Shown one piece after another: positions 5,958-13,399 of a stretch of 20,224 nt of DNA. Under the pieces are notes generated by a model that was given only the letters and a program-made list of their open reading frames with translations, searched no databases and was not told the origin of the DNA. Source of the stretch: a virus; the IMG/VR virus record IMGVR_UViG_3300042154_003372, positions 1 to 20,224 of that record; one strand, 5' to 3'. A program made the translations under genes and the position numbers. Every line of letters begins with the position of its first letter. Positions within the stretch are counted from its first letter, which is position 1.

Positions 5958-6556
5958 TAGCAGTCAATTGCCGTTCCGATCGTAATCAGTGATGCACAAT
6001 TCTTCGGAGCAGTAAACGTAAATTCAAAGTCAACCGCGAAAAACTCAAACGGTCGCACAAACAAATGTTTCTTGCCTGCGTAACTGTAATCCCCAAAGAT
6101 TGCATTTTCGTCTACCTCGGTAATACTTGCGCGCGTAACCGACAATGTAATTGGAACACCGGAAACCGTCGCACCCTGGACACTTGCAACACGGCTCACA
6201 AAGTCGTTGGCATAGATCGAACTCAGTCCATAAACAGGTGTTACTCCTTGTTTTTTGGGATTAATCCAGGCCACAAAGCGCATGGTTGCCGTTCCGGTCA
6301 CGTAGCGGCGTTCGCTGGAGTCTATTCTAGTTGCCCCGGCTTGCTCCCAGTACACCACGCTTTTAAATGCATCGTCCGGTGTGATGGGCGTGTATGGATC
6401 AGTTTCACTACACATCGGGTCGGAGTTGTAAGCCACAATCGGGTACACCTCGTTTGTTTTTTGGTCGTTGTATTTGGTCACAACCCCGCCGTATTTATCA
6501 ACCCAGTTTAAAGCCTGGATAGGAGTTCTAAAGACTTGTTCAAGTAGGTAGATCAT
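5957..6556 (-). CDS. Putative tail protein (tail terminator or tube candidate), 199 aa
   Basis: Unrecognised by motif. The protein is beta-rich, with alternating polar/hydrophobic strands (RRYVTGTATMRFVAWINP, then HLFVRPFEFFAVDFEFTF) and no membrane segment or signal peptide. It directly follows the gp10-like connector gene (ATGA overlap) and precedes the 106-aa gene (TAATG overlap). In HK97-like gene orders this slot is held by a tail terminator, then the major tail protein. At 199 aa either is possible. No other tail tube candidate lies between here and the chaperones, so it may be the tube protein itself; this is inference from order. Confidence 0.6.
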   Translation of the reverse strand: MIYLLEQVFRTPIQALNWVDKYGGVVTKYNDQKTNEVYPIVAYNSDPMCSETDPYTPITPDDAFKSVVYWEQAGATRIDSSERRYVTGTATMRFVAWINPKKQGVTPVYGLSSIYANDFVSRVASVQGATVSGVPITLSVTRASITEVDENAIFGDYSYAGKKHLFVRPFEFFAVDFEFTFTAPKNCASLITIGTAIDC

Positions 6557-6996
6557 ATTTGCAGATATTTTAGCACCCGTGTGTTATTAGCTTCCTCAGC
6601 TAAATCTAATTCTTCCTGAGATGGTCGTAGAATGTTGCCCCGCTTGTGAAGGACAGCGCTTTTCACCTTTTTTATGTTGTCGTCACCGTGTGCAGTAATT
6701 ACGACTGTGTGCACGCTTGTGTTGCCATCTACGTCAGGGTAGACGCTCGCCCACATGCGCCCCGTGCGCGTGTAGTCTACGTACTTTGTTTGAAACCCCG
6801 CCTTTGTTCGTTCTTTGGCATAATCAACATTGTATGGCCTGAATTTGGTGTTTAGATAATCCTCCCCGCTGCCTTGAATGCGCAACTTAATCAGGGTTGA
6901 AAGGTCAGCCCCGATAATTTGCAGTTCCCGTTCCCGGTTTGCCCGCAGGTCTGCGAGGTTTTGGCGGATTTTGGCGGCTGTTTGTGCGGCGGTCAT
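6553..6996 (-). CDS. HK97 gp10/Mu gpG-like head-tail connector, 147 aa
   Basis: Resembles the virion morphogenesis/tail completion family. Features seen: an N-terminal helix with a basic pattern (AAKIRQNLADLRANRERELQ), then FRPYNVDYAKERTKAGFQTK and YVDYTRTGRMWASVYPDV. The second block is the family's usual "activity: L/T-x-TGxM/L-x-S" segment, and the protein ends in a long helix. Such proteins attach the tail to the filled head. The start ATG at 6996 overlaps the stop of a 44-aa gene (ATGA), and its own stop overlaps the next start the same way. Position after portal and minor head genes fits the assignment. Confidence 0.65.
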   Translation of the reverse strand: MTAAQTAAKIRQNLADLRANRERELQIIGADLSTLIKLRIQGSGEDYLNTKFRPYNVDYAKERTKAGFQTKYVDYTRTGRMWASVYPDVDGNTSVHTVVITAHGDDNIKKVKSAVLHKRGNILRPSQEELDLAEEANNTRVLKYLQI

Positions 6997-7127
6997 TGCT
7001 CGTGGTGTTTTACGACGGCATCAATTGCATTGCCTATCTCTTTTGGCGAATGGTTAAGGTCGTTAATTTCCCCGCGCCTCCATAGGTTGAAGTGCTTTAG
7101 TATTTCGATTGCCTTTTTTAACTCCAT
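6993..7127 (-). CDS. Small conserved-type phage protein, 44 aa
   Basis: An ORF below usual size cut-offs. It begins MELKKAIEILKHFNLWRRGE and ends NDLNHSPKEIGNAIDAVVKH with HEQ. It is a helical, charged protein with the pattern ELKxAIEILxxxNxWRRGE...SPKEIGxAIDxVV, which I recall as common in small Bacteroidota phage and prophage proteins; its function is unknown. The stop TGA overlaps the start of the gp10-like gene (ATGA), which supports real coupled translation, and it fills the gap between the minor head gene and that gene. The codon pattern reads as coding along its whole length. Confidence 0.65.
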   Translation of the reverse strand: MELKKAIEILKHFNLWRRGEINDLNHSPKEIGNAIDAVVKHHEQ

Positions 7128-7161
7128 TATAGGTTTTGTTACTGCAATTTACAAAAAAAAA

Positions 7162-8049
7162 TCAACCCAATACATCGACTTTTGTGCCTCGCTTTTTCAA
7201 AAGCTCTACCATCTGCTCGGACAACCAAGATAGGTGATGCCTACAATTATAACCTCCACACGCTTCTTTAACGTCAACGTCTTTCATTTTACCGTCCCAC
7301 GAATCGTCATTCCATCCGTCAATAACTTCACGTGAGTAGATTTTACCCGCCCGCTTTTCGCAAAAGTCGCGCGTTTCACTCATTATTGTTCCAGAATACA
7401 AGGCAAATCCAAGCCCCAGTGTTGTCCCAAGGTTGTTTTGTGTTGTCCTGTCAAATATTTGAAACGCATCATGCGCGGCGCGTTCAAATTCCTTTACGAG
7501 CGTCCCATTGCCGCTATTGCTTGTCAACATTTCGTCTTTGAAGGTCTTTGTGAATGTCTTCAAGTCCATACCCCCGCTCACCCCCGACAACATGCGACGG
7601 CCTACCGACTCGGCAATATTTGCAGGATTGAAAGCCATGTCCAAAAAGCCCAATTCGACTATTTTATCTTTTTCAACATCAAACCCCCATCGCAGCATTA
7701 CAATTTTCTTTGCATTGGCGTAAATATCTTTATCTACACCAGGCGCGGCAATCTTAAAGTAGGATGTATTTACACCAAAAAGAGACAAGAAACGACCCGC
7801 AACCCAGCGCCCAAAATCTAGTAGCTTAGCCTTTAAGGTTTGCTGAAAGGCTACTGTCCCGTTATTTACTTTCTGAATATTCCGCGCTGAAAACTCTAAT
7901 TTGCCAACCTTCGTATCTAGCCCCAATATTACATCGGCAACAAAATTCCACGAATCTACCTCGATCCCACGCAAACGGGTTGTGGCCTGTGCTTCTGCAT
8001 CGGCTATCAACTTTTCACGGCGTTTTATCAGGTCTTCAAATTTGGCCAT
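7162..8049 (-). CDS. Minor head protein, MuF/SPP1 gp7-like, 295 aa
   Basis: Minor head morphogenesis protein that associates with the portal inside the procapsid. The C-terminal domain carries the family signature: YSGTIMSETRDFCEKRAGK (about residues 219-237), YSREVIDGWNDDSWDGK, and EACGGYNCRHHLSWL (about residues 263-277). The conserved Cys/His in ETRDFC and GGYNCRH are present. The N-terminal part is helical. It lies directly after the portal, with start and stop overlapping by one base (TAATG), the usual order in SPP1- and Mu-like modules. No protease or scaffold follows, which is unusual. Confidence 0.87.
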   Translation of the reverse strand: MAKFEDLIKRREKLIADAEAQATTRLRGIEVDSWNFVADVILGLDTKVGKLEFSARNIQKVNNGTVAFQQTLKAKLLDFGRWVAGRFLSLFGVNTSYFKIAAPGVDKDIYANAKKIVMLRWGFDVEKDKIVELGFLDMAFNPANIAESVGRRMLSGVSGGMDLKTFTKTFKDEMLTSNSGNGTLVKEFERAAHDAFQIFDRTTQNNLGTTLGLGFALYSGTIMSETRDFCEKRAGKIYSREVIDGWNDDSWDGKMKDVDVKEACGGYNCRHHLSWLSEQMVELLKKRGTKVDVLG

Positions 8050-9848
8050 TACTGGAACACTGGCAATTGGTTAAAAGAATTGGTTTCCACTGGTATTTCG
8101 GCAATAATCGCCACTACTTCATCAGCTATTTCCTTTCGTTGCGCTTCCATCGGGTACAAGTAGAACGCCGCGCCACGATCTTTTAACCGGGCTTGGATGT
8201 TATGCTGTATCTCCTGCCAGTTCTCCCAGGCCACCCGCTTAGGATCGGTTTTGGCACGTGTTGCAAGGATCATTGCAAGTTCTTCGGGTGATTTGTCGGA
8301 GAATGGTTTGAGCGCATCGAACGCCAATTGATCGTTTACAAAAGACGGGTTGTCCTTGTGTTTTTTCTTTAGCAGTGCATCCGAAATAGCTTTTTGGACT
8401 GAGTAGGGCGCTCCCGCTTGTTTTGCTTCTTTGAGGTCTGCAATCAATTCGCTTTCCTTTTTCATGGCGAAGTCCATCGGGAATGTAACGTGGTAGTTGT
8501 CGCCGTCCTTGAAAGCTCCGTAGTACTGCATTGCAACCCGATAAGCCAACGATTCAACTTGCCCAACCTTTAGGGCGATAGGATAGAGTTTATTGTAGAT
8601 ACGGGAGTAGTTGATGGTGATTTCCGTTGCCGTCTTGATGCTGACCGCCTCGGTTTGTTCCTGTGAGTAGATTACATAAGTAAGGATCGTTGATAGCTTG
8701 TCGATCTGTTCTTGTTGGTTGGTGAGTACCTCCATTGGTAGGCTCATATAGTGCGCTACTTGCGCGAGGTCTACAAACTCATCTTTGGAGTCTGGGAACT
8801 TGAATGTAACTGCATCTTGCTCACCCCCGTGTACGATCTTTCCAGTACCGCCACACGTTGCACAAGGTCGCTTGTGATCCGCTCCGTAATACCCGCCGAT
8901 ACAAGCCAAACCTTCACCGTCTACCGCCTCACAAGCCTTCACGTACTGGAATAACTTTGGATACATGTGGAGCATCCGGTTAAGGTCGTAGCTGGATTTC
9001 AAGCCCATCAAGTCAAGTAAATGACCCCGCGCTGGTTCGTACAACAATTCGCACGGCGCGTTTATGTCTAGTTCAGATTGGTAAGCCCCCAAGCGGATAG
9101 CAGGGGTTTCAAATGTGCCCGTTTCAAATATCCAAGCAAGATAATCCGGCGCGTCGTCGATAGTGTACGCTTGATCCTCATAACGTGGTTCGCTGTCATC
9201 ACCCATGTACTGAGCAAAAGCAGCGTACCCCGGCGCGTATAGGTAATAATGATTTACATGGGCGATTTCTTGCCCGCCGTCAATGCGCTTGGATTGGTAT
9301 TCTTCCTCGCTGAAAACAAGGTACTGCAAATTCCCATTCACGTCGTACTTCCAATCCACGGCGCGTTCAGATTCAACCAGCACAGGGTAGAACGTGTACC
9401 CGGCTGCATCTGGTAACTCTTTACGCTCAAAGATCAACCAGCTATTCGGGTCTTGCTCGTTCGCAATTTTCACGGCGTTGAATGCAAAATCCTGTATTGA
9501 TTGCCCGGCGTAGTATCGGCCTAAACTTTGCTCGACTTCCTGAAAGCGGGTAACATCTTGGAATATCCCCATCCGGTGTACACCGTCGGTTCGTTGCAGT
9601 TCTTCCACATAAGCAAGGGCTGGACTGATTGCGGCGGCTGTGATCGGGTTGGTGAGTCTTAACCGCTGTTTGGCTTGTTCTGGTGTTTCCCGTAATCGTT
9701 GGGTGCTTATATATTCGCCTTGTTCGTGCGCTGTCTTTGCAAAAACCATTTCGGCAAATTCATGCGGTTCTTTGGCCTTGTGCTGGTACGGGCTGCACCC
9801 GCCTTGGATGATGTTGGAAAGTATGGCTAATATTTGCTCTTGCTCCAT
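8049..9848 (-). CDS. Portal protein, about 599 aa
   Basis: The portal forms the dodecameric ring through which DNA enters the head. I chose the ATG at 9848 (MEQEQILAILSN); a TTG six codons upstream would give 605 aa. Evidence: size; position before the MuF-like gene; the long helical region (QEQIDKLSTILTYVIYSQEQ, then AVSIKTATEITINYSRIY); and a helical C-terminal part. An unusual insert at about residues 308-335 has C-x8-11-C spacing and then CATCGGTGKI, a DnaJ-like zinc knuckle, also seen as far as I recall in Bacteroidota portals. Upstream lie a terminator and a TAACTTGC box, so the portal heads a new transcription unit. Confidence 0.82.
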   Translation of the reverse strand: MEQEQILAILSNIIQGGCSPYQHKAKEPHEFAEMVFAKTAHEQGEYISTQRLRETPEQAKQRLRLTNPITAAAISPALAYVEELQRTDGVHRMGIFQDVTRFQEVEQSLGRYYAGQSIQDFAFNAVKIANEQDPNSWLIFERKELPDAAGYTFYPVLVESERAVDWKYDVNGNLQYLVFSEEEYQSKRIDGGQEIAHVNHYYLYAPGYAAFAQYMGDDSEPRYEDQAYTIDDAPDYLAWIFETGTFETPAIRLGAYQSELDINAPCELLYEPARGHLLDLMGLKSSYDLNRMLHMYPKLFQYVKACEAVDGEGLACIGGYYGADHKRPCATCGGTGKIVHGGEQDAVTFKFPDSKDEFVDLAQVAHYMSLPMEVLTNQQEQIDKLSTILTYVIYSQEQTEAVSIKTATEITINYSRIYNKLYPIALKVGQVESLAYRVAMQYYGAFKDGDNYHVTFPMDFAMKKESELIADLKEAKQAGAPYSVQKAISDALLKKKHKDNPSFVNDQLAFDALKPFSDKSPEELAMILATRAKTDPKRVAWENWQEIQHNIQARLKDRGAAFYLYPMEAQRKEIADEVVAIIAEIPVETNSFNQLPVFQ

Positions 9849-9861
9849 TGCGCTAGTTTGG

Positions 9862-9876
9862 TGCAAGTTACGGAAA
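9862..9876 (-). promoter_or_regulatory. TTTCCGTAACTTGCA box upstream of the portal
   Basis: Minus-strand TTTCCGTAACTTGCA, ending 13 nt before the portal ATG. An identical 15-mer lies at 13367-13381 before the 371-aa gene. The TAACTTGC part takes the place of a -7 box. The terminator T tract just upstream occupies the -33 position, so no good -33 box is seen here. Interpreted as a phage promoter element. Confidence 0.45.
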
Positions 9877-9885
9877 AGATGGGAA

Positions 9886-9913
9886 ATAAAAAAGCCCCGT
9901 GGTTAGCGGGGCT
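9886..9913 (-). terminator. Intrinsic terminator after the 65-aa gene
   Basis: Minus strand AGCCCCG (9913-9907), 7-nt loop, CGGGGCT (9899-9893), then TTTTTTATTT. A perfect 7-bp G+C stem. It separates the 65-aa cassette from the portal unit. Confidence 0.87.
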
Positions 9914-9922
9914 GATGATTGA

Positions 9923-10120
9923 TTACCAGTTTTCTGAGATATAGTCTACATATTGCTTTTTGGTCATGTTACTGTCACACATTTGGTACACTTCGAGTAA
10001 TCTTTCTTGCTGATCAGGAGTTACACCAATTTGTGAAGCGCGTCCAAAGTTGATGCGAACGCCGCTATAAATTGATCCGTAAAGAATTTCGTTGATCTGC
10101 TTTTTGGTTAACTTTTTCAT
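9923..10120 (-). CDS. Small hypothetical phage protein, 65 aa, own cassette
   Basis: Unrecognised. It begins MKKLTKKQINEILYGSIYSG and is basic, soluble and mostly helical, with a second helix after TPDQQERLLEVYQM. I chose the ATG at 10120. A TTG at 10162 lies upstream of the predicted transcript start, because the -7 box TACTTTTG is at 10156-10149. It has its own palindrome-operator promoter (10149-10197) and a strong terminator after the stop. It is thus an independently controlled single-gene insert between the 576-aa structural gene and the portal, and should be read as a moron-type gene co-regulated with the other palindrome-bearing units. Confidence 0.7.
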   Translation of the reverse strand: MKKLTKKQINEILYGSIYSGVRINFGRASQIGVTPDQQERLLEVYQMCDSNMTKKQYVDYISENW

Positions 10121-10148
10121 GTGCTTAGGTTTTGATTGTTTGATAGAA

Positions 10149-10197
10149 CAAAAGTAGTTCAATCACATTTTAACAGCAATACCCGAAACATGGTATT
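10149..10197 (-). promoter_or_regulatory. Palindromic operator (copy b) with consensus promoter
   Basis: Minus strand: palindrome AATACC-ATGTTTCG-GGTATT (10197-10178), then 21 nt, then TACTTTTG (10156-10149), a full TAnnTTTG match. A TTG at 10179-10177, 20 nt before the -7 box, overlaps the last bases of the palindrome. This is the best copy for placing the operator over the -33 element. The palindrome abuts the stop codon of the upstream gene, and a further AATACC arm lies two bases outside it (10200-10205 on plus). Confidence 0.8.
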
Positions 10198-11928
10198 TCA
10201 ATACCGCACATTCAAACTAAGCCGACACGTCAAAGTGTCGTAATCATCCTTCGTAACCTCCCCAACCCCTAACGCTGTTTCAACCGTACTCCCCGGCTCA
10301 AACACATCCCAAAAGCTGGTATTCGACAGGATAATTTCTATCTGTTCCCCAACCAACCGCCGCCGTGATGAATCAAACGTGACCGGATCGCCGTTCATTG
10401 TTCCGGTAGGGTAGAGGCGGTCGTATGTGTGATAATGCGCAAGTAGGTTCGCCCAGGCCAAATGTGAGTTGGGGTACAGGTTTCCATCGACCAAGTTGGT
10501 TTCTTGCACCAAGTAGTAATCCGACCCGTTACGATACGCCGCAATTGGAACAAACCCCTTGTCGTCTACCCTATCGGGGTTGCCTTGGATGTAAAGAACG
10601 TCGCTGTTCAAATCCTCCGCCGTGTATGGTATTTCGTCCTGTGCGTCGGACAAAAGGCATTCCTCCGCGTACCGGATAGGCTCACACGTGAACATAGGGC
10701 TTACTGTTTCCATCCACAACCAGCGTTCAGACTTCGCCGCGTCGGTGTTGTCGTACGTGGTTGAGATCTTCCCGTCAATCTGGTTGGAATAGGGTGAAGC
10801 GGTCAAATCTAACCCGGTCGCCTGGGCAAAGTAGGAAACGTGTTCAATCCTTAATTCACTCCCTGCGATCCGGTAACGGCAATTGTATTTAACCTCTAGC
10901 CATGACATTATTTTTTTAAATGACGTGCGGCCAACGGTTGCAATATTCGATGCCGTTGGCCTCTTAACGTCGCTTTTCTGGAAATAAAGCAGGTCTTGTA
11001 AATTTTCTAGTGCCTCAGTGTATGGGGTGTTTGTCGGAGCTGTGCTGTCTGGATTGATCCCGAAAAAGTCCGAAACGATGGACAAAGAACAAGGCGTGAA
11101 GGTTTCTAAGATATCATCCAGTCGCACGCCGTTCGGGATGTTCACGGCGGTAAAGTCTTCCCCTAACCCGGTCACGTCGTAGGCTTGTATGATCTGGTTC
11201 GGATTTGGGTCAAGAATGAACGACCGCGCCGGGCTATACACCCTGGCAATACGACGGGCAAAGCCGCCTGATACTGCAATCCAGCCGTCACCCGGTGGAG
11301 TAGATCCACCCGCCACAAATTCACGGGCATAGGTCGTTGTGATATTCGTTTCAGCGCGGTACAAGAAAGGATTTACCTGCGTTACCCCGTTGATTTCGTT
11401 GCGTATGATTGTCCAGCCTTGCGCGGATGTGTAGAAGCTTGATTGAGCTGTGCGAGGACTAGATAGTGGCCACGTTGCCGGGGTTGCTGGGGCTGGTTCG
11501 ACAACGGTTCTAATTTCAATTGTTCCAAGGAAAGGCTTTACGCTATGCTTGGTTGTACCGTCCAGAATGTTTATTTCCTGGTCGTATTCTTTTAAAAAGC
11601 AGGTGTAATCGTCGTTACTGTCTAGTTTTGCCGTGACAATACAAAGTAGTTCGTTGATGCTGGTTGCACTGGTATTGAGCTTAATATTTGCGTTGTACTT
11701 CGTTACCCCGTTGTACTTGATCTGAATAGGAATGTCACACGTACCTAAAGCGCGTTCGGTAATGATTTCTTGATACGATGCACCCACAAACAGCAATTCG
11801 GTGTTCAACACGCGGCGGTAGATACCCGTCTTGTCGTCCCGCGTGTCTTGGAAGTTGAGGGACTGGTAAACGGTTGAGGCAGTTAGATCAACTGTGCCAG
11901 CGGTGAAGGTGCCGAATATCGTGTACAT
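10198..11928 (-). CDS. Large putative tail/baseplate structural protein, 576 aa
   Basis: Not assigned to a named family. Start ATG at 11928 (MYTIFGTFTAG); it shares one base with the upstream stop (TGATG). The protein is beta-rich with Thr/Ser/Tyr-heavy composition typical of virion proteins. A middle section (SFKKIMSWLEVKYNCRYRIA, then GSELRIEHVSYFAQ) resembles the "short helix plus RxxxxxLRIEHxxYF" pattern of Bacteroidota phage tail or hub-like proteins. The C-terminus (RRRLVGEQIEIILSNTSFWD) is a likely beta domain. Its place between TerL and portal is odd for a tail protein. It forms a coupled unit with the 371-aa and 104-aa genes. Structural role moderately likely; exact part unknown. Confidence 0.6.
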   Translation of the reverse strand: MYTIFGTFTAGTVDLTASTVYQSLNFQDTRDDKTGIYRRVLNTELLFVGASYQEIITERALGTCDIPIQIKYNGVTKYNANIKLNTSATSINELLCIVTAKLDSNDDYTCFLKEYDQEINILDGTTKHSVKPFLGTIEIRTVVEPAPATPATWPLSSPRTAQSSFYTSAQGWTIIRNEINGVTQVNPFLYRAETNITTTYAREFVAGGSTPPGDGWIAVSGGFARRIARVYSPARSFILDPNPNQIIQAYDVTGLGEDFTAVNIPNGVRLDDILETFTPCSLSIVSDFFGINPDSTAPTNTPYTEALENLQDLLYFQKSDVKRPTASNIATVGRTSFKKIMSWLEVKYNCRYRIAGSELRIEHVSYFAQATGLDLTASPYSNQIDGKISTTYDNTDAAKSERWLWMETVSPMFTCEPIRYAEECLLSDAQDEIPYTAEDLNSDVLYIQGNPDRVDDKGFVPIAAYRNGSDYYLVQETNLVDGNLYPNSHLAWANLLAHYHTYDRLYPTGTMNGDPVTFDSSRRRLVGEQIEIILSNTSFWDVFEPGSTVETALGVGEVTKDDYDTLTCRLSLNVRY

Positions 11929-12242
11929 CAATTGAATAGTTGAACCATCAAGGATTCCTTGACAGTTTGTTTGTTTTGGATTGACTCAAACCTGCTTTGG
12001 TGAAACCAGTGAAATTCAGATACACCCTCTAGGTATTCAGGGTCTTTGTCGTTATACTTATCAAAGCAAATAAAATCACCTAAATTATCGTAAACAGTCA
12101 ATACCTCTCCAATAATCGGATGCCGTTGTGCTTGTGTTCCTACTGTGCTTTTTGCAACATCAGTAGTAGCAATTTTGGCAAAGTTTTCGGAGATACAAAC
12201 AACCCGATCACCTGTATTAAATTTTGGTTCTTCTCCTAACAT
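11928..12242 (-). CDS. Small SH3-like domain phage protein, 104 aa
   Basis: No named function. The N-terminal 80 residues look like a small beta-barrel: FNTGDRVVCISENFAK, then HPIIGEVLTVYDNLGDFICF, then a Trp/His turn (EFHWFHQSRF). The pattern "GDxVVC...P..GE.xTVYD" is seen in small SH3-like proteins of Bacteroidota and their phages. The start ATG at 12242 overlaps the upstream gene by 7 nt and the stop shares a base with the downstream start, so it is tightly coupled between two large putative structural proteins. It may be an accessory or chaperone for them. Confidence 0.6.
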   Translation of the reverse strand: MLGEEPKFNTGDRVVCISENFAKIATTDVAKSTVGTQAQRHPIIGEVLTVYDNLGDFICFDKYNDKDPEYLEGVSEFHWFHQSRFESIQNKQTVKESLMVQLFN

Positions 12243-13351
12243 ACCTCCATATTATCCTCACAAGCTACAAACGCCCGATTGGTTTCGTAAGAAAATGTTC
12301 CTTTCAAAATGACATCCGCTTCCACTGGTGTAAACTCGAACGTAGGCCGCCCGGTTGCTATACTCGTTCCTTGTCCGGTCATGGTGTCGTATAGGGTCAC
12401 GCTGGAATGATTTTGCAGCGCGTTCAATACAGCGGCCAGGTAGTCAGGCACGGGCGCAAAGTCCATCGTGAATTTTTCGGCGATGGTTTGGCTGTTGAAA
12501 AACGGTGTTCCCTTTGCATTGGCCTGTTGCCGGGTTTCCTGGACAACTAGCGGTGCGCGGTGGTAGACTTTCAGGTAGAGTTTCTGAATATAACCGTCTT
12601 GGTAGAACAAACCCAAATCCCGTATGTCGTTGGCATTGGTAAACGCGATGAAGTAGTATTGTTCGTTGGCGATGTTGTACGCCTCGCTCAGTAGCGTGAA
12701 AGAGATCGTTCCTGACACACTGGAGCTATTGAAAACAAGTACCCACACTTGCACCCAAGTTGATCCTTCAAATTCATGTGTGAATGTCACAAGAGTTGAA
12801 ACGCTTCCCGTACCGTCTGCCTCTGTGAGCCTCAAGGTGGAAATGTTGGCACTGTTCCAGGTTGTGCGGTTCACGGTATTGCCCGACTGCTCAAATGTGA
12901 TGGTACGCCTACCGTGGCCTATTGCAGTGGTGAAGGAGAAAGTAAGCACGTATTCATCGACTACTGTCTGCTGAATAGTGTAATCGATGACCTTTTCGTA
13001 CATCTGGCCAAATCGGCTATCTACACAAAAAGGATGTGAATAGTAGGTAGTTGAATCCAAAACAACCTTGAATTGATATTTCCCGTCCGCCAAACCCGCC
13101 GGGGCCGCATTGGCCTTGTATGTGGCAAACCCGCCATATGACGTAGTGCAAGCCGTTTCGATTCTGCTTGTGTCCATGTCCTGCTCTGTTCCGTCCTCTG
13201 CGACAATAACGAACTCGGTTACGGTGGTGATTGTTGTTTTGCGGATTTGGAAAGACAATAGCGACGGGGCGCAAACCAGCGGCGCGGGTTCGTCAAAGCC
13301 CGGTTGATAGGGATAGAAACTTAAGATATTGTACGGGTTGACTTGCGCCAT
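12236..13351 (-). CDS. Putative virion structural protein, 371 aa
   Basis: Unrecognised by specific motif. Start ATG at 13351 (MAQVNPYNILSFYPYQPGFD). The body is beta-rich with Ser/Thr runs, with segments like an Ig- or adhesin-type fold (DGKYQFKVVLDSTTYYSHPF), and a C-terminal region with YLKVYHRAPLVV and VILKGTFSYETNRAFVAC. It is soluble and lacks a signal peptide. It is the first gene after TerL, behind a promoter-like element (13368-13399), and is followed by the 104-aa and 576-aa genes with overlaps. Candidates are a baseplate/fibre component or a head decoration protein. It is not a recognisable HK97-fold capsid protein. Confidence 0.6.
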   Translation of the reverse strand: MAQVNPYNILSFYPYQPGFDEPAPLVCAPSLLSFQIRKTTITTVTEFVIVAEDGTEQDMDTSRIETACTTSYGGFATYKANAAPAGLADGKYQFKVVLDSTTYYSHPFCVDSRFGQMYEKVIDYTIQQTVVDEYVLTFSFTTAIGHGRRTITFEQSGNTVNRTTWNSANISTLRLTEADGTGSVSTLVTFTHEFEGSTWVQVWVLVFNSSSVSGTISFTLLSEAYNIANEQYYFIAFTNANDIRDLGLFYQDGYIQKLYLKVYHRAPLVVQETRQQANAKGTPFFNSQTIAEKFTMDFAPVPDYLAAVLNALQNHSSVTLYDTMTGQGTSIATGRPTFEFTPVEADVILKGTFSYETNRAFVACEDNMEVC

Positions 13352-13367
13352 GTTGTTGAATTTAAAT

Positions 13368-13399
13368 GCAAGTTACGGAAATTACATCATTTTGGCAAA
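13368..13399 (-). promoter_or_regulatory. Promoter-like element between terL and the 371-aa gene
   Basis: Minus strand TTTG (13399-13396), 20-nt spacer, TAACTTGC (13375-13368), 16 nt before the ATG at 13351. The -33 and spacing are consensus; the -7 is the TAACTTGC variant shared with the portal and tape measure leaders. The 15-mer TTTCCGTAACTTGCA begins immediately after the terL stop codon. Confidence 0.5.

Noticed and set aside
6065-6511. Plus-strand ORF of 148 codons
   Set aside because: Antisense of the 199-aa gene, with Cys/His-rich random composition and no leader.
9849-9866. TTG start giving a 605-aa portal
   Set aside because: The ATG six codons downstream is a better start, and the TTG falls within the repeated TAACTTGCA element.
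10121-10162. TTG start giving a 79-aa version of the 65-aa gene
   Set aside because: It lies upstream of the -7 box TACTTTTG at 10156-10149, so it would not be in the transcript.
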